This document shows positions 26,641 through 40,014 of a stretch of DNA of 64,000 bases, piece after piece. The notes under the pieces were generated by a model. That model ran no database searches, was not told the DNA's origin, and saw nothing but the letters and a program-made list of their open reading frames with translations. The position numbers and the translations under genes are program-made. This DNA comes from Aptenodytes patagonicus (taxonomy: Eukaryota > Chordata > Aves > Sphenisciformes > Spheniscidae). Every line of letters begins with the position of its first letter. Position 1 is the stretch's first letter. The DNA is taken from positions 8,053,816-8,117,815 of the forward strand of contig NC_134955.1 in NCBI RefSeq assembly GCF_965638725.1, read 5' to 3'.

Positions 26641-26789
26641 TAGCCCTCCACTGGCAGCTGCTATAAATGAAGCAGTTTAGCTCCTCAGCCCTCAGCAAAG
26701 TGTGCAAATTCACAGCAGCTGATGGTCTGCTTCAAAAAGTGCATGAGGTAAGTAAGGAAAGAAGGCAGTTTCTGATTTTTTTTGTTGTT

Positions 26790-26810
26790 GGGGGGGGGGG
26801 GGGGGGGGGG
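26790..26810 (+). repeat. poly-G tract of 21 bases
   Basis: An uninterrupted run of 21 G after a T-rich stretch. Exact length is unreliable in any assembly. It is capable of forming G-quadruplex structures. Confidence 0.9.
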
Positions 26811-29800
26811 AAGGAAAGATTTAAAAAACAACAGCTACATCCACCCTACTTTTCTCTGGAGCATAGCTGTCAAAATATAATGCATTTTGGGACAGCTCTG
26901 GCCCCACGTGTATTCTGCTTTTTTATAGCAGGGAGAAAAGCAATGAATGTGGCTTTTACACAAGGAATATAGTACTTACCTAGGTTGTCGAGTCCTCCTG
27001 TGGTGGAGAGGATGGCTCTAGTGCTCTGATGCAGCTTCGTAAAATCCTTGTCTTTCCTTTGAACAGCCAGCCCAGGATCCCTGCTGTTCCTGTCCCACTC
27101 TTTCTCCATGCAAGTTCTTAGTATTAGAGCTTTCAAATGTGGGAACAACTGCCTTGCATTACTCAGTAATTCCCCAGCCAAGGGACTGAGCAGAAAAATT
27201 AGTCTCTTAACTCATCTAAATGTAAAAATGATGTTATTTAAGAAAAGAGTTTGTGTATCAGTTAGAAAACGTGAAGATTAAAATGAAGCTGCATGGAGGC
27301 AGCAGACCTTCACCGGGGCAGCGCTCGCTTTCACACAGCAGTAATACGGGCACCGGAGCTGCACAACTCCATACCCACTGCTTTGGCCGGACAGAAAAGG
27401 AGCAGTTGGAGGCCGGCAGCTGATCAAGGGGGAAAGCACGTTTGAGGAGTTCCCTTAGATGGCTAAGGTTTGTTTCTTGTTTTGGCTTTCATTTGTCATA
27501 ACTTTATCTTGTCCGTATCTTGGTTCATCCATTTTAGACTGTATGTCAAAATAGGTCTTGCCTCAGGGGGTTGCTCCGAAACCTAATGATGGCGTGTTCA
27601 ATACCCCTGAGGGGCCAGGCGAAAGGAGGATGGAGCTGCCACCTTAGTACAGGTCAGGTTTGCATTTGAGGAGGGAGTGACTACCTGGAGTGTGTGTGTG
27701 TGTGGGGGGGGGGTTCAGCAGTGTGGCTTGATGCAATTAAAGAAAAGGGTTCAAACCTGCTTCTCATTTAAAAAACCAAAAGGAGGAAGGCAGGGAGGCC
27801 AGAAGAAAGCTGCTCTGTTTCTTTAAGCGACAGGGTCTGTGCAGGCTGCTCTGAGGGGCTGTTCAGGCCACTCACAGCCCTGCTGTAAGTTTTTCAGTAA
27901 TACTGAACTCCAGGTGACCCTCACAGGCAGTAATTGCTTTAGCATAGGTTTGACAACAACAGCAAGAAACTCTCTAAAAATAAGCACAAGCTTAAAATAA
28001 ATTTCAACCCTGGAGACCCGCTCACATAAAGAATCCAGTACATCTCCCGTGTTTTCCTTGATTAGCATCACAGTTCTCGGCAGTTTGAAAAATGGCAGTT
28101 TTTGAGGGATTTCCAATGCCTCCTGCTCCCTTTCTAACCTGGCAGGGAGCCAGCCAGGAAAGACAGCGGATGGCCCTGAAAGGGATATCAAGGGGCAGCT
28201 CTGGGCCAGCATCCCTGCCCATTTACCCCAATATCTAGCTTATTTAAAGGTGGGATATGGAGTAAACCCAATTTAATTGCAGTGCCTGGGATAAATGTCT
28301 TTCCTTGCTTTGTAGCTGTAACATAGTTCATTTAAAATAGGTACATCTTTTACTTGTAATGCAGAGTACCCAAAAGCTGCCCACCAAAACCATACTATAT
28401 CACCCTTGGGTAGGAAGAACAAAACAACTTTCTGCCCATCAGAAGGGGAAATTTTGGCTGCAAGTGCTGAAGGAATTATTTGTTCTTGAAGAGGTGCCCG
28501 CAGGACATTTGCAGAGCAGAGGCATGTCTGCTATTCCAGAGCACTTTTAGAAGATTTCCTATTATAATGAACCACCTGGAAATTAGCCCTTATCCTGCCA
28601 AGGTTTTAAGGCAGTACATATACCTTGCTGCTACACTGAATCTATGGTCCAGAAATCCCGAATGTTCACTAAATTTGATGGAAAGTAACTCTTCTTTCAG
28701 TAGGGAAGAAGAAAGCATTTTGCTTAAAGAAGATGAAGTTTGCTTTTTCTGGCCCATTCAGTGGTGGCATACACGGGAGTCCTCTCAAAGGCTGAGGACC
28801 CAGAGCCAGGGAAGTTAAAAGCTGTCAGCTGTACTGTATGGAGCACAGGATGAATTTTGATTCATGATGGAGGAGAGAACCAAATTATTATTCTCTGGCT
28901 CTTCCTAAGGACATTTTTCTCAGTTTGCCAGGCTGGCTTCTTGCAGGTAGCTGTCTCACAACATTAACTATTAAAAGTTGGAACACACCTGTCCACCTTG
29001 CATACCCTCCTCTTACTAATGTTTTAGAGGATGGTATGTTAAGAAAAGGCTGTTAGGACATTGGAGAAGAACAACAGAGACATGCATGGAATTGCATGTG
29101 GCAGGCAGTGAGTAATCCAGGCTCCTGTGTTTTATCCTCGTAGAAGACTTCAAGTATTTAAAATAAAGAATTTGTATCATGTTTCAATCCTCTATAGCAA
29201 ACATACAGAAAATAAAATGTTTCAAGCTTTAAATACCAGTGGGTTCCAGGATGTGGTGTGTGAGGCAAGAGAAGACATACTTTGTCTGCATGCTATTGTC
29301 TGCAAACTGTTTTTTTTTCTTTTCCCTCCCCCTCTCAGATAAAAGCTAAAGGTAGATCCCAATTGTAAACTGAAATATTCACCTGACAGCAGATATTCAG
29401 ATATTCCAGGCAATCCTAATGCAGCACTTTCTCCTGTGACAAACCAGAGATCTGAATTCTGGGAAAAATAAATACGAAGAAGTCTACGTCCTTCTCTTGT
29501 TTTCTGATTAAATACACTTCTGCTCTATCATCACTGATGGGGTCAGTTTGGTCCAATGGCTTAGTGAGGAAAAAGTGGTGGACTTGCTGTTGTTTTTTTT
29601 TTAAGTGCCTACATCCTAGAAAAAATTGGCTATATCAGCTTGCTAAATAACAGAACTCATGAAATTGCTTATTTTAGTCATCATTCGAACTAGTAGTAAT
29701 TATGCCTGTAATAGTAAAATGAGGTTTTAATGCTGATTAATGAAACTGCTAAGCTGTCAAGACTGCTAGTCACACTTATGGGTCTCTGGAGACTGTCCCT

Positions 29801-31964
29801 TAAAATAGTTGCCATCGTATGTGTAATATGGCTTTTTTTGTAGGACCAGATGTGAAGCATATGGTGACCTATTACAGTAGGGATGAGCCATAAGTCCTGG
29901 CTGAATTATATTGGACAAACTACCCAAATGGAAAGATAACGTCCAGTGATTATTATAGGATCATAGCAGCTTTCTAGAGTGAAAGGGACGATGATGGGCT
30001 TGGGAAATTGCCTAGCTCAGTTAATCATTCCTGCTTGATAGAGTAATACTGATATTCTTTTATGCTTATTTATATCCTAGAAGAATACCATTCTGCTGTT
30101 CATGCCAACATACTGTAAAACATATTGCTACTGCCTACCACTTGTTCTCTCTCCTGCCCGTTTCAGGTACCCGTTCCCATTGCTTTAGGGAAGTCCCGTG
30201 GGGCGTTGGGCGCCGGCGAGGTGAACCTGCGGTGTTCCCCAGCGCTCAGCCCGATGGCTGGCAGGAGCAGACCTCGGAGGTACTGCTGCAGAGGAGGAAA
30301 CGTGATGTGAGATTGAAAGGTTACTGTACCATCCGGACCACAAAGAAGTATGCAGGAAAATAAGAACTAATTATGTAATGAAACTCACTGCTCTTTTATG
30401 CCGAGACACAACTATAGTGCAATCGGGCACATTTTACTTCCTTATGGCCATTTAGTTGTTGGGGCAGGGTCCTCACTCGCAGGAAACCAGTCCATCGCTC
30501 TGGAGGGCCGTCGTGAGAACGCTCGTGTCCCCTGGCAGGAGGAATGAGGGCAAGACTCTTTTCTGAGTAACCGTATTTCCCCATACCCATTAACTCGATG
30601 GTTATCCAATACTGTACTCAGTCTTCAGTACGTTGGCAGGTACTATCCAGAGCAGAATATAATGGACTGCTTTTCAGTTTTGCTACTGCCACTTTGTATT
30701 ACTCTTTGGTATGATTCTGTCATTTTATGAACAGTTTAACCTATTTACTCATGTGTAAATGGACAATGGTTGAAGATTAGAGAGGCTTCATTTGCTGTGA
30801 AGAGCTACTATCTTGTCTCAAAGGGAAAAGAACCAGTTGACCTAGATGGCAGGTCATCTACTTCATACTGTGGATGTATCAAATTATCATCACAGTGTTG
30901 GCCTGCGCCTGTAGTAACAAATAGGCAATAGCACAGCTACACACTGATTTTTAGAGGCCAGAAAAGTATAGACAGCTATTTCAGTAACTAAATATACAAA
31001 TTAATATGCAGGATGATTCAGATGATTCATAGGCACATGCATTGTTTCATGTTCATTTCTAAAATCAGTGCTATAATTGCTGCTGGTCAAACTTACTTTG
31101 GACGAGATGTTCTTGTTTGAATGTATATTTGGAGGAGGGAGTAAATTTTATGTTACCTCCTTCTAAACACACTTCCAGTATTTCTTCCATTGCCATATTC
31201 TTGGGCTTTAAGATTGTTCCATCAGATAGAAGTGCTCTTCTTATAACCCATCAGGTCTTGCTGTTTCGTCAGTGATTTCACAGCACCCAGTCCTGCATCC
31301 CTAACCCACACGAGCAGTATCACCAACTTCATAAAATCAGATCCACAGAAATGCTGAAACTACTCACTGCAATTCTGTAATCACGCAAGACTGATTTATT
31401 ACAGCAAAAATCCTCTTCAAATTGTCTGGCAACAGAAACTGAGGTATTTTTGTTATATGGCCAAGCTTTCTGTGACAAATAATGCTACCACAGCTTAATT
31501 GGCATTTATACAAATATTCAGGCCTGTAAACGATACTAGTGGAAGCTGCAGCTACAGCTGGGGTTGTCTGCATATGGTTACTACACTCCAGATAGATAAT
31601 TCGTTCCTTGGAAAAGTCTGTTTTCATAGTAACGTAGTTACAAAGCAGTCTCTCAAGTGCCACTGTGTCGGGAAAGCACATCACAGACAGAAGGTAATGA
31701 CTGCTGACACCAGACCAGCTTTCCTCTTGTTCCATATAAAAGCCAGCAAACTCTAAATCATCAGCGCAACCATGCTGCTTACCTGCCCCCATTGTTTGAG
31801 CATGTCTTTACAGCAGGGAGCTAAATCTATCAAAACACAGTTTAAGAAAAAAATTTACTGCACAGCGTATAGAAGTCCAGCTGGCTGGTCTGAAAAAAAT
31901 TAAACTAGGATTAAGATTTGAACAAAGAGCCCTTCCTACCCAAGGAACAGCGCCTTGTGAACTA

Positions 31965-32037
31965 CTTCACAAAAAAAAAACCCCACCACCACAACCCCAA
32001 CACCCCACCCCCCAACCCAAACAAACAAAAAAAAAAT
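31965..32037. repeat. A/C-rich low-complexity tract
   Basis: The sequence is almost entirely A and C, with A runs at both ends and short C runs in the middle. Similar tracts occur at 39.73 and 58.19 kb. The open frame through it is a composition artefact. Confidence 0.8.
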
Positions 32038-32396
32038 CTGAGGTGGGAGGGTCTTAAAATTGTCCCTGCCCTGGGCACTTCGGCACACACCCTTGTAAGC
32101 TTTATCAGAAGAAGGAAGATTTCAGTAAAGAAGTCACAGAATACTGTTTGTCTAACATTTGCAGTAGTTACAGCCTACGTACTTAAGCCTGGAAATCCAG
32201 TATGTCTTTAGAATGCCCTTTCTGGTATCTATTGGTTATCATTGGTTCATATGATAGCTTTAAAGTGGAATGTTTTGTGGGTTTTTAAATTATTTTGTTT
32301 CTCCGAGTTAGGATTAAGAAACTGGCTCATTCTCATTGTAAGATCTTTCCAAACAAAAATCTGTGGGGAACCGAACAGCAGCAAGCTGTCAGATCA

Positions 32397-32480
32397 GGAA
32401 ATAAGGATTCAATCCTTAGTTTGGCCACAGGTCACTGGTGTGACTGTGGCTGATTAGCTTAATTTTTGCCTCATGGCTGC
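32397..32480 (+). repeat. MIR-like SINE relic
   Basis: GATTCAATCC, followed by GTGTGACTGTGGCTGATTAGC and then a T-rich GCCTCA, follows the order of the MIR core (tRNA-like B-box, then the conserved core and its pyrimidine-rich end). The match is diverged and was judged by eye. Confidence 0.4.
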
Positions 32481-33769
32481 TCCAACAGTAAAAATAGCAT
32501 AGTTACCGGCTCTTTGCTTTCCCCGTTTCTTGCTTGACTTGGGCTTCACAGTAAAGGGACTCTCTTACCATGCTGGACATGTAACACCAAGTCAAGAAGG
32601 TCTTAGCCTTGCCTGGAGTGCCACTGTCATGCAACTGAGAGCGGCAGCGGGTATTTGCATAGCTGACTGTTTGCTGTAGGGCATCATACCAAGAACAGTC
32701 AATTTTATCTGCAACTATCCACTGTGCTTAAATCTAACTGGTAACTGTAGTAGCTCCAAACTAATCCTGGAGCAACAGGTAAGGTTTTTTGCATAGGACA
32801 TGTCACAAAACTGGACTTTTTTTTTTACATACTTCTAGATACCATAAGGTGATGGATTTAAATGCTACCAAAGTGATGGGGTGTCCAATAGGATTTTTCA
32901 AATGTTCCTGGCAACGTAAAGATATCTGAAAATCTGGCCTCAGTTTGATAATAGAAACCCAAATGAAAGATAAAAATAAATCACTTGAGTTTCATTTTAA
33001 GCTGATATAGCTATTGAATTTCCAAAGTTTACATCTAGTATAATTGATTATGAGTAATAAGCCTATGCATTTTGTAGTTTTAAGTCTACAGTAAATTCAA
33101 TAGCACTTTGTACTAGAAGTTGTTCTGTTGATTAGGAGACCTTAATCAATACAATTTAGGTCCTCTTAGGAACTGCCACTCTCCCAGCCTGAGTTGAGCT
33201 TGAGCCAGATGCCTTGTAGCGTCAATATGATGCTCAAGTATGTTGTCTCCAAAATTCCCTAGATACCTCATAACACAAAGCCAATAACAATGTGATGTTA
33301 CTGACAGAGCTGCAGTCTGTATCTTACAGTAATGTAAAGATTTTGTACCTGCTTCAGACCTTTGAAAGAATCTTAGCTAGTGATCATCTTCAGAGTTTCA
33401 ACTAAGCTAATTAATCACTTACTTGCCTGCTGAAGAAAAAAACTTAAGATGCACTTTAACACTTTAAGATGATTGATAAAGTTTTTGCTGTGAGTCTAAT
33501 AGAGATTGCTTGTTCTGTTACCAGGAGCTTGGTTTTACCTGTTTATCCTCCCTCTATTCTAGCTTGATTAAAAATGCAGGAATTGGCTTTGATTTTTATT
33601 TTCTGTCTAGCTGGAAGTCTCCCGTCACAAGCCAGCCTCCGTTCCAGGATCCTGGGATGATTTTCATAGCAGCAGCTTTGTTCTTGGGGTAACAAAGGAA
33701 TTGGTTTCTCCATCTATTTGCAAAGGATAGTGTACAAAAAGGAAAACGGTAATTAAAGAGCTACAACAC

Positions 33770-33860
33770 TGCTCAGGAGATGCAGATTCAGTTCTTAGGA
33801 TTACGAGATCTCCTGTGTGATCTTGGGCAAGTCGGTCACTTTTCAATCTGTTAAGAAACT
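33770..33860 (+). repeat. MIR-like SINE relic
   Basis: Contains CTGTGTGATCTTGGGCAAGT followed by a CACTT stretch, very close to the conserved MIR core as I remember it. CORE-SINEs of this type are ancient in amniotes and survive as relics in bird genomes. Confidence 0.6.
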
Positions 33861-36039
33861 CCTTTTGTCCTACCTTTTCAGCACCCTGTCCCTTTAGACT
33901 CAGCCGAATTTCATGGGAGACCCCTTGTTACGTGCGTAATGAGCTCCCAAACAAACCAGATCCATGCTGACTTTGGGCAATACTACCTATACTGACAATT
34001 AACAAAAAAAGAAAAGTTACATTCCAATTGCAGTGACTCTCAGCAGCCAGAAAAGATATTTTGCTGAAATACTCACATGCCACTGAATGTTGAAAATGCT
34101 TGTACGCAGCATGCAAAAAACTTAAAATCTGTCGGGTTGTTACTTTTCTAACATTTCATCACTAAAAGCCCTTGGCAACAGACTGACACGTTTGAGCCAT
34201 GTTAATAGTAACAGTAGTACAAAAATACATTTTAACGGGATTTGACAAAAAAGTATAAAACAGAAGACTTGAGTCTAAGTCTATACTTTCAAGTCTACTT
34301 TTGAATATTTTGTAGTTTAAAAGTCTTCTCTCTTAGGACTCTTGCAGTCCTAACTGCTCAGTTCATAAAGTTGACAAGTCCTATGGTACCACTGAGCCAT
34401 CTACCTAGATAAATACTACCCACTGTTTGAGGAAGAGATGAATGTAGGCCATTCATTCAGTTATCCTAAACTGAGGTACATGTTTTTGTCAGACTCTCTC
34501 CCATGAATGTAAACCTTAAGTACAAAATAAATTACTAAATCACGTAATAAGAACTGCAGGGAAATGCTGCCTAGAAGAAATGAAGGGCTCCTCTTGATTC
34601 TATTCTATAATAAACAAAAAGTAAATTGAGCCTGAGGAAAACTTCCTCAGAAAAACTTAAGAGGTAAAACAAAATGAGATGTATCCTTATAGCCACATCA
34701 TAAATGAATCATTACAAAACTGGCTGGCTCAAGCCAGAGATGGAAGTATGGAAAGCAGTAACTGGATGGGGAAAAAATAAATCAATATGGATGACTGAAA
34801 AACAATTTAGTGCACTAAAACTCACTCAGACTTCTCTTGCATTTTCTCTTGATTAGGCTGACAGGAACTGAAGTTGAAAATGTTAAAACCCGACTTTAGC
34901 CTTCCATGTTGCACTTAGGCTGCACTCATTTATTAGAGTCACTTTCTTTGTGCTTCTATAGGTCAGACGGTGCTTTGATGGCTGGGACTTTCTGCAAAAG
35001 CGCATAGGGTGTCCTGTAAGGGCTGACAGCTGACATAGTTGTCCGAACCTGATCATAACATGATTTTACCTGAGTAGCAGGTGAATGTAAATTAGCAATG
35101 ATGATGGTGCATAAAAGACTGGTTACTGCAAATGGGAAATCCGCAAGGAAGTTAGGATCTATATCTCAAAACAGAGGAAAGACAAAACACCCTGGCTTTG
35201 TGTTGCAGCCTTTCTTCCATGCAGCTTTTACAATGCATTTCTCTTTAAGTTATCATGTTGGGCAGGGAAAATCAGGATCCCTGCCTTTCTATAACTGCTA
35301 AAAAATATAAGTAAAAAAAAAAGGGGGGGGGCAGGGCGAAGAAGGGGTGAGAAGAAAATTCCAGAAATGTAATTCAATCAGGTGTGGTCAAAAGCAAGGT
35401 CTCAAAGAAAGCCCTTGGGTCAATTTAACACAGAATGGAAGGGCTACAGTTTGGAAGTCTCCCTGCGACTTAAATTACAGATGGTTTCCAGGAGTTTCCT
35501 TAATAAAATTTGTCTAGGGAGAAAATATTGGTGTCAGTGAGGGGAAAAAATCTGATTCACAGAAAATGGAAAAGGGAAAGGCAACTTCAACCAGGAGTTA
35601 GTCATCAATCTATTTCTTAGACAGAGTCTTGGCAAAACCCATTCTCCTGGTAGAACTTGCCTGGAGTAGACCAGATTGATTTGACAGTCTCTTAGCCTAA
35701 TAAATGCTTGACCTCAAGGTCTGCTGAATTCACTAAATTCACTATGCAGAGAGAATTGGGAACCAATCACCTCTGGGGAATATCCTGTTCTGCAGCCCTC
35801 CCCTGATAAAGGCCTTGACTGCTTTCAGCCTTATCGAGATGACTAGATGAAAGCTGCTCTCAGAAGAAGAAAGGTTAATCGACTATGCTGCTGTTAATCA
35901 ATCACTTGGAAAGATTCAGCACTTACAATAGGTAGGTCCCTCTTCCTGCCAAGAGGTTCTTGCATGTTAACCAGGGACCATCTCCTCCAGTTTGAAGGAT
36001 GAGTAATAGACAGAAACACAATCCAGATAGATGCCAGGT

Positions 36040-36106
36040 GTCTGATCCAAAGCCAGCTGAAGTCAATAGAAAGACTCCCAGGGAGTTCAATGGGCTTGGA
36101 TCAGAC
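36040..36106. repeat. hairpin-forming repeat, possible MITE
   Basis: The left arm at 36040-36054 (GTCTGATCCAAAGCC) pairs with the right arm at 36093-36106 (GGCTTGGATCAGAC) with a single bulged base. The inner part (GAAGTCAAT and GTTCAATGG) is also partly complementary, so most of the 67 bp folds on itself. This resembles the palindromic GATCCAAAG/GAAGTCAATG element scattered in sauropsid genomes, recalled from memory. Confidence 0.55.
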
Positions 36107-38502
36107 TCCAGAGAAAGACTTATTATCCAAGGTTTATTCTGCATACAGATATCAAGCTACTTTTAGTAGTGAAGGATCCTTGAAAAGAAGCAGATTCATC
36201 ACACTTCTGCCACCCTGTGAAATCAAACTTCTTCAAATCATACTGCATCCCATTTACCCTGATTGTCAGATATGGCTGATAGCCAGCAAAGGAAAATTAT
36301 CTGCTGTGACAGCAAAGACAGACACATATACATTTCAAAATCTCTAAAGAGTACAGAAAGAAAAAATGCCAAACTACTAATGTTTTCCTGGCCTTTTTGT
36401 AATTGCCGCTAGCCAAAATGACAGCTTTCCCAGAAGAGAAAAAGCTAGATCAATTTCTGAAAGGGTGAAGGAAAATTGAGGGAATAAAATTAAGAGGCAG
36501 CAAAATTATAACAATCCTGCCGTGGAGAAGAACAAGCTCAGTGCTGAACAACCAGCGGTATGCAAGGTGAAGCTGACAGAGCCAGAGAGAAAAAAAAATA
36601 CAAGAGAACGCACGCTTAGAAAGTACCCCTGAAGATTAGGTATTTCTCCAAATTAACAGCTGTATTCAGCACCAACATCAACTGATGACAAAGCAGCGAC
36701 TATCCTTGATGCTTGTTTAAATGGAATTAGAGAGTCTCAGCCTGTCATTACAAATCCAGGCCCTCATATCCCGGTACAGAATCACTTGATAACACACCAG
36801 CTGCACCACACAGCCAAAAAGCCGTATGGCAAACAGTTGAAACCAAAAGATACACACCTTTAGGACATCTACAGCTACATGCACCAGTTTATAGTTTATT
36901 GCAGAGTCTGGTACAGACTTTTGCTTCTTCAAGGCATTGCTTCTGGTATTTTCTTACTACCAGTCTTACCCAAGGCAGACTCCTGGCTGAACTTATGCCA
37001 GCCTTTACTCATCTGGCTCCAGCTGCTGCCAGAAGGATTCAGGCTGCTCAAATCCTGGAACAGAGCTGCTGGCTTAAGATTTTTGCTTTAGGAATAACCC
37101 AGTTTTCACTAGAGGCAGATACCTGAAGAGGAGAGTGACAGACTGGTGCCATGGACTGTACCTGTCCTAGCTAGTGAAGAGGCACCAGGTCCTTCAGAAG
37201 GCTGGAAAGCAATCCAGATGCAGTGGCTATTCTCTGCACGTCTGGAAGTTCATGGCACTACAAAGTATCCCAGGCGATGGATATTTCCTCCTTATGCAGT
37301 GACAACAAGCAACAGATCAGTGAAAGAGAATGATCTAAGGTGCGCTATATATACAAGATTTCTATGTGCTCCAAGAAAACGCTTTATCTGAGGAAGGACA
37401 GCCATCTTAAATGTAGCCATGTTCTTTGCCAGTAAACACCTGTGGTTGCCAAAACCAATTCCCAGGTCTTCCCATTGCTAGCTGAAGAAACCCCACAAGA
37501 CAGATCCTGCATCTACATCCAAAAGGAAGGACTGATATTTGGTGACTTTTTTCCCTTTGGCACAATTGATAAAATAACCAGCAGTGCAAGCAAAGCAGGG
37601 CAGATATCATTAAAGGGTGAGGGTGCCTGTCTAATCCATAAGGAAACCTGACAAGAAATTCCACAGGCAAAACAAGAACTAGATTTAAGAGTTACAGCAG
37701 CTTCTTTCCCAGAAAACTTTGGCATAGTGTCCTTATAAATCTGAAAATTTCAGCCTAACTCCACAGTTACGTGTAATGTGCATTGCATCAAAATACACAA
37801 GCAGCAGTCCTCTAAGTAGCACTCTGCTGTAAGAGCCTAGAATTTGTTGTCTATGACCTTTGTATCAAAATAATGTCAAAAGTTAACAACCTGCTAAGAT
37901 AAATGGGAATACTCTGTGGCTCTCCAGGTCTTGTTTCATGTTACTGCAGATGCAGATTCGTGAAAACAATGCCTTACTGTCTCATGTTTGAAACTGGATT
38001 TTCACAGCCGTAACTTCTATTTTTGAACAAGATTCTGTTATTATATACTTAACTGTATTGCAGCAGTACCAGCAGGTCCTGTTGTGTTTGCCATTCTACT
38101 GGCATACACTGAACCACACTCCCCTGCAATTCTCTTGCCAGTGGTGGATCCTGCTGTAGCCACAAAACTGAGAAGAGATCCAGATAAAAAGTGATATATT
38201 TCACCTATGACTATTCATTTCTTAACCCATAGAGGATGAGCATAAGGCATCTGCAGCTCAGTACTAATGACCAAGGGAGGAAGTACAAAGGTTACTGCCT
38301 AATCAATTTTTCCTCATGTCGTCTGGAGTAGTGTCCTACAAGGCTTAACTGCGCAAACTTGGTTGCACTGAATCATAACATCTGAAGACAAAAATCTCTT
38401 CTGTCTAAAAGGAATGGAAAGATGGATGGCAGAGAAACGGAAGGAAAAGTCTGAGTGCTTTATCGACCCAACTGATGTCCTATGAATGGTAAGCAATAAA
38501 AA

Positions 38503-38508
38503 TTTATT
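38503..38508 (-). terminator. candidate distal poly(A) signal of MPPED2
   Basis: TTTATT on the plus strand, AATAAA on the sense strand, at the far end of the AT-rich stretch after the stop codon. Confidence 0.3.
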
Positions 38509-39602
38509 GAGAAATAGAAAAGTTCTTTCTTACCCTTATCGCTGCTCCCCCCCATTGTTAATGCCACAGAAAAATGCAAAATTCCCTTAAACCACGTATT
38601 TAAAAATCTTGCAATTTTATTTGCATATAAAGGCCGCTAGATATAATATCACAATAAATTTAAAGAAACAACTGCTTTTCTAAATTCCATTAACAAGGTA
38701 ACATAAAACAGAACAAAGCTCAATAGCATTTACAGGTAGAACAGAAATAACTATCTGCAACAATATTTTGTGCTAGCGAGATTGCATTTACACACAGTGC
38801 AAAATAAGAAAAAGGAAATAAAAAGACAAGAAGAATATTTAAATATAAAGGACAACTAAGCCTTATTTTAGTTAGGCTTGATTGTATCCATTTGACTCTA
38901 TACATGCCTGAACTACGACAAAGATTTAACTCGGGCTCTTGAAGGCCTTGAGCACTTGGAAAATGTGTCACATCCTTCATAATTTAGATGTGCTGTACAG
39001 CATAATTTTGCAGATGCTATACTGGCAATATTAAATCCTAGCTTAGTTATAATGCACAAAAAATACATATATATATAAATTCATATTTAAAAGGAGTCCG
39101 CATTTACATTTTTTTTTTTACTGCATGAAATACCTGCTCTTTGCAGCTTTCACCCCCAGTCTTTTAAAGCTAAAATAATTTAAAAACAAACAATAAAAGG
39201 TAGATATCACATACAGGCTGTGGCTATCTATATCAGTCTTCAACGTATAAAGAAGGCAGAGACAAACAACTGAGAAGTCTGTTTTCCCCTTGCTGCATTC
39301 TACTGTTAATAGCAACAAGTTTCAGTACATGCACACATATCAAGAGGTAAATGGACCCCAAAATATTGTTTGTGCTACTAAAAAAATCTGATATGAACGG
39401 AGATGAAAAGCTAACATTTAGACCTAGGGAAAAAGAAGACACTTAAAAAACCCCGACAATAACATAAGTTGTGCAAATTTGGGTGTTTTTAAATGCTGCC
39501 TATTTTTTAGCTTATAATATAATATTAAAATAAGGTCTCTCACTTATTAAAAGAAAGCTTGGCTGTCCTTTTGAGAACACTATAACAATTTACAATGGCA
39601 AA

Positions 39603-39608
39603 TTTATT
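39603..39608 (-). terminator. candidate proximal poly(A) signal of MPPED2
   Basis: AATAAA on the sense strand about 290 nt after the stop codon. A GT-containing stretch (TGTTATAGTGTTCTC) follows within about 30 nt, as expected for a downstream element. Confidence 0.4.
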
Positions 39609-39728
39609 GAAAAACAAAATTCATTTTACAAATTCACAATGCTTTATCAATTTAAAATGAATGCTGCATTTCCAAAAAGCACAACCTGTAACTTTTCTTC
39701 TTGTTTCTTTTGTACCAGCAATTTACAA

Positions 39729-39802
39729 AAACAAACAAAACCCCCCAAACCCACCCCAAAACAAAACCCCCACGGTTCTTCCAAATTCTCCCCCCCCCCC
39801 CC
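39729..39802. repeat. A/C-rich tract ending in a 13-C run
   Basis: Low-complexity A and C sequence inside the putative MPPED2 3' UTR. It ends in an uninterrupted C run at 39790-39802, so the transcript would carry a G13 run. Confidence 0.85.
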
Positions 39803-39895
39803 AATTTTGAAATAAACATGTAACAGATTGTAAGTTTTATAATTAGAAAATGGCAGTTTATAGACCTTCCCCAGTTCCAAATGTGCAGTAGTGCT

Positions 39896-40014
39896 TCATG
39901 ATCCTTGAGGGGTTGGAAGGTCAAATATAATTGGAGGGTTGGTTGGTTGAAAGCTGACTGTACATGTTGAAGCATTGATGTACGTTGTGTAACCGTCTGT
40001 CATAATGCCATAAC
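39896..40014 (-). CDS. MPPED2: MPPED2 terminal coding exon
   Basis: On the minus strand the acceptor CTACAG (AG at 40016-40015) precedes the exon. Its first two bases complete a glycine codon begun in the previous exon; 38 codons and TGA (39898-39896) follow. The peptide starts YGIMTDGYTTYINASTCT and ends FDLPTPQGS, the expected C-terminus of MPPED2. It differs from the human protein as I recall it by Thr for Asn in the final PQGS context. MPPED2 (239FB) is a metallophosphoesterase of about 294 residues expressed in fetal brain, with weak 3',5'-cyclic nucleotide phosphodiesterase activity in vitro. This exon supplies the last strands of the catalytic fold. The frame is intact. Confidence 0.95.

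Larger units (their letters stand above)
23291..38500. other. intergenic region upstream of the MPPED2 3' end
   Basis: About 15 kb with no recognisable gene. The longest open frame (31364-31792 minus, 142 codons) has no domain or family resemblance. The stretch contains simple repeats, a 21-G run at 26.79 kb, two MIR-like relics near 32.4 and 33.8 kb, an A/C-rich tract near 32.0 kb and a hairpin repeat near 36.07 kb. I see no promoter signature such as a CpG island. Confidence 0.65.
38500..39895 (-). other. MPPED2: putative MPPED2 3' UTR
   Basis: AT-rich sequence immediately downstream (minus strand) of the MPPED2 stop codon. Two candidate poly(A) signals bound short and long versions: AATAAA at 39603-39608 (UTR about 290 nt) and AATAAA at 38503-38508 (UTR about 1.4 kb); a third lies at 38616-38621. 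A 13-C run (39790-39802) and an A/C-rich tract lie inside. Which end is used cannot be told from sequence alone. Confidence 0.5.

Noticed and set aside
31364..31792. 142-codon open frame on the minus strand in the intergenic region
   Set aside because: No recognisable domain, and an overlapping open frame exists on the other strand. A frame of this length is expected by chance in 64 kb.
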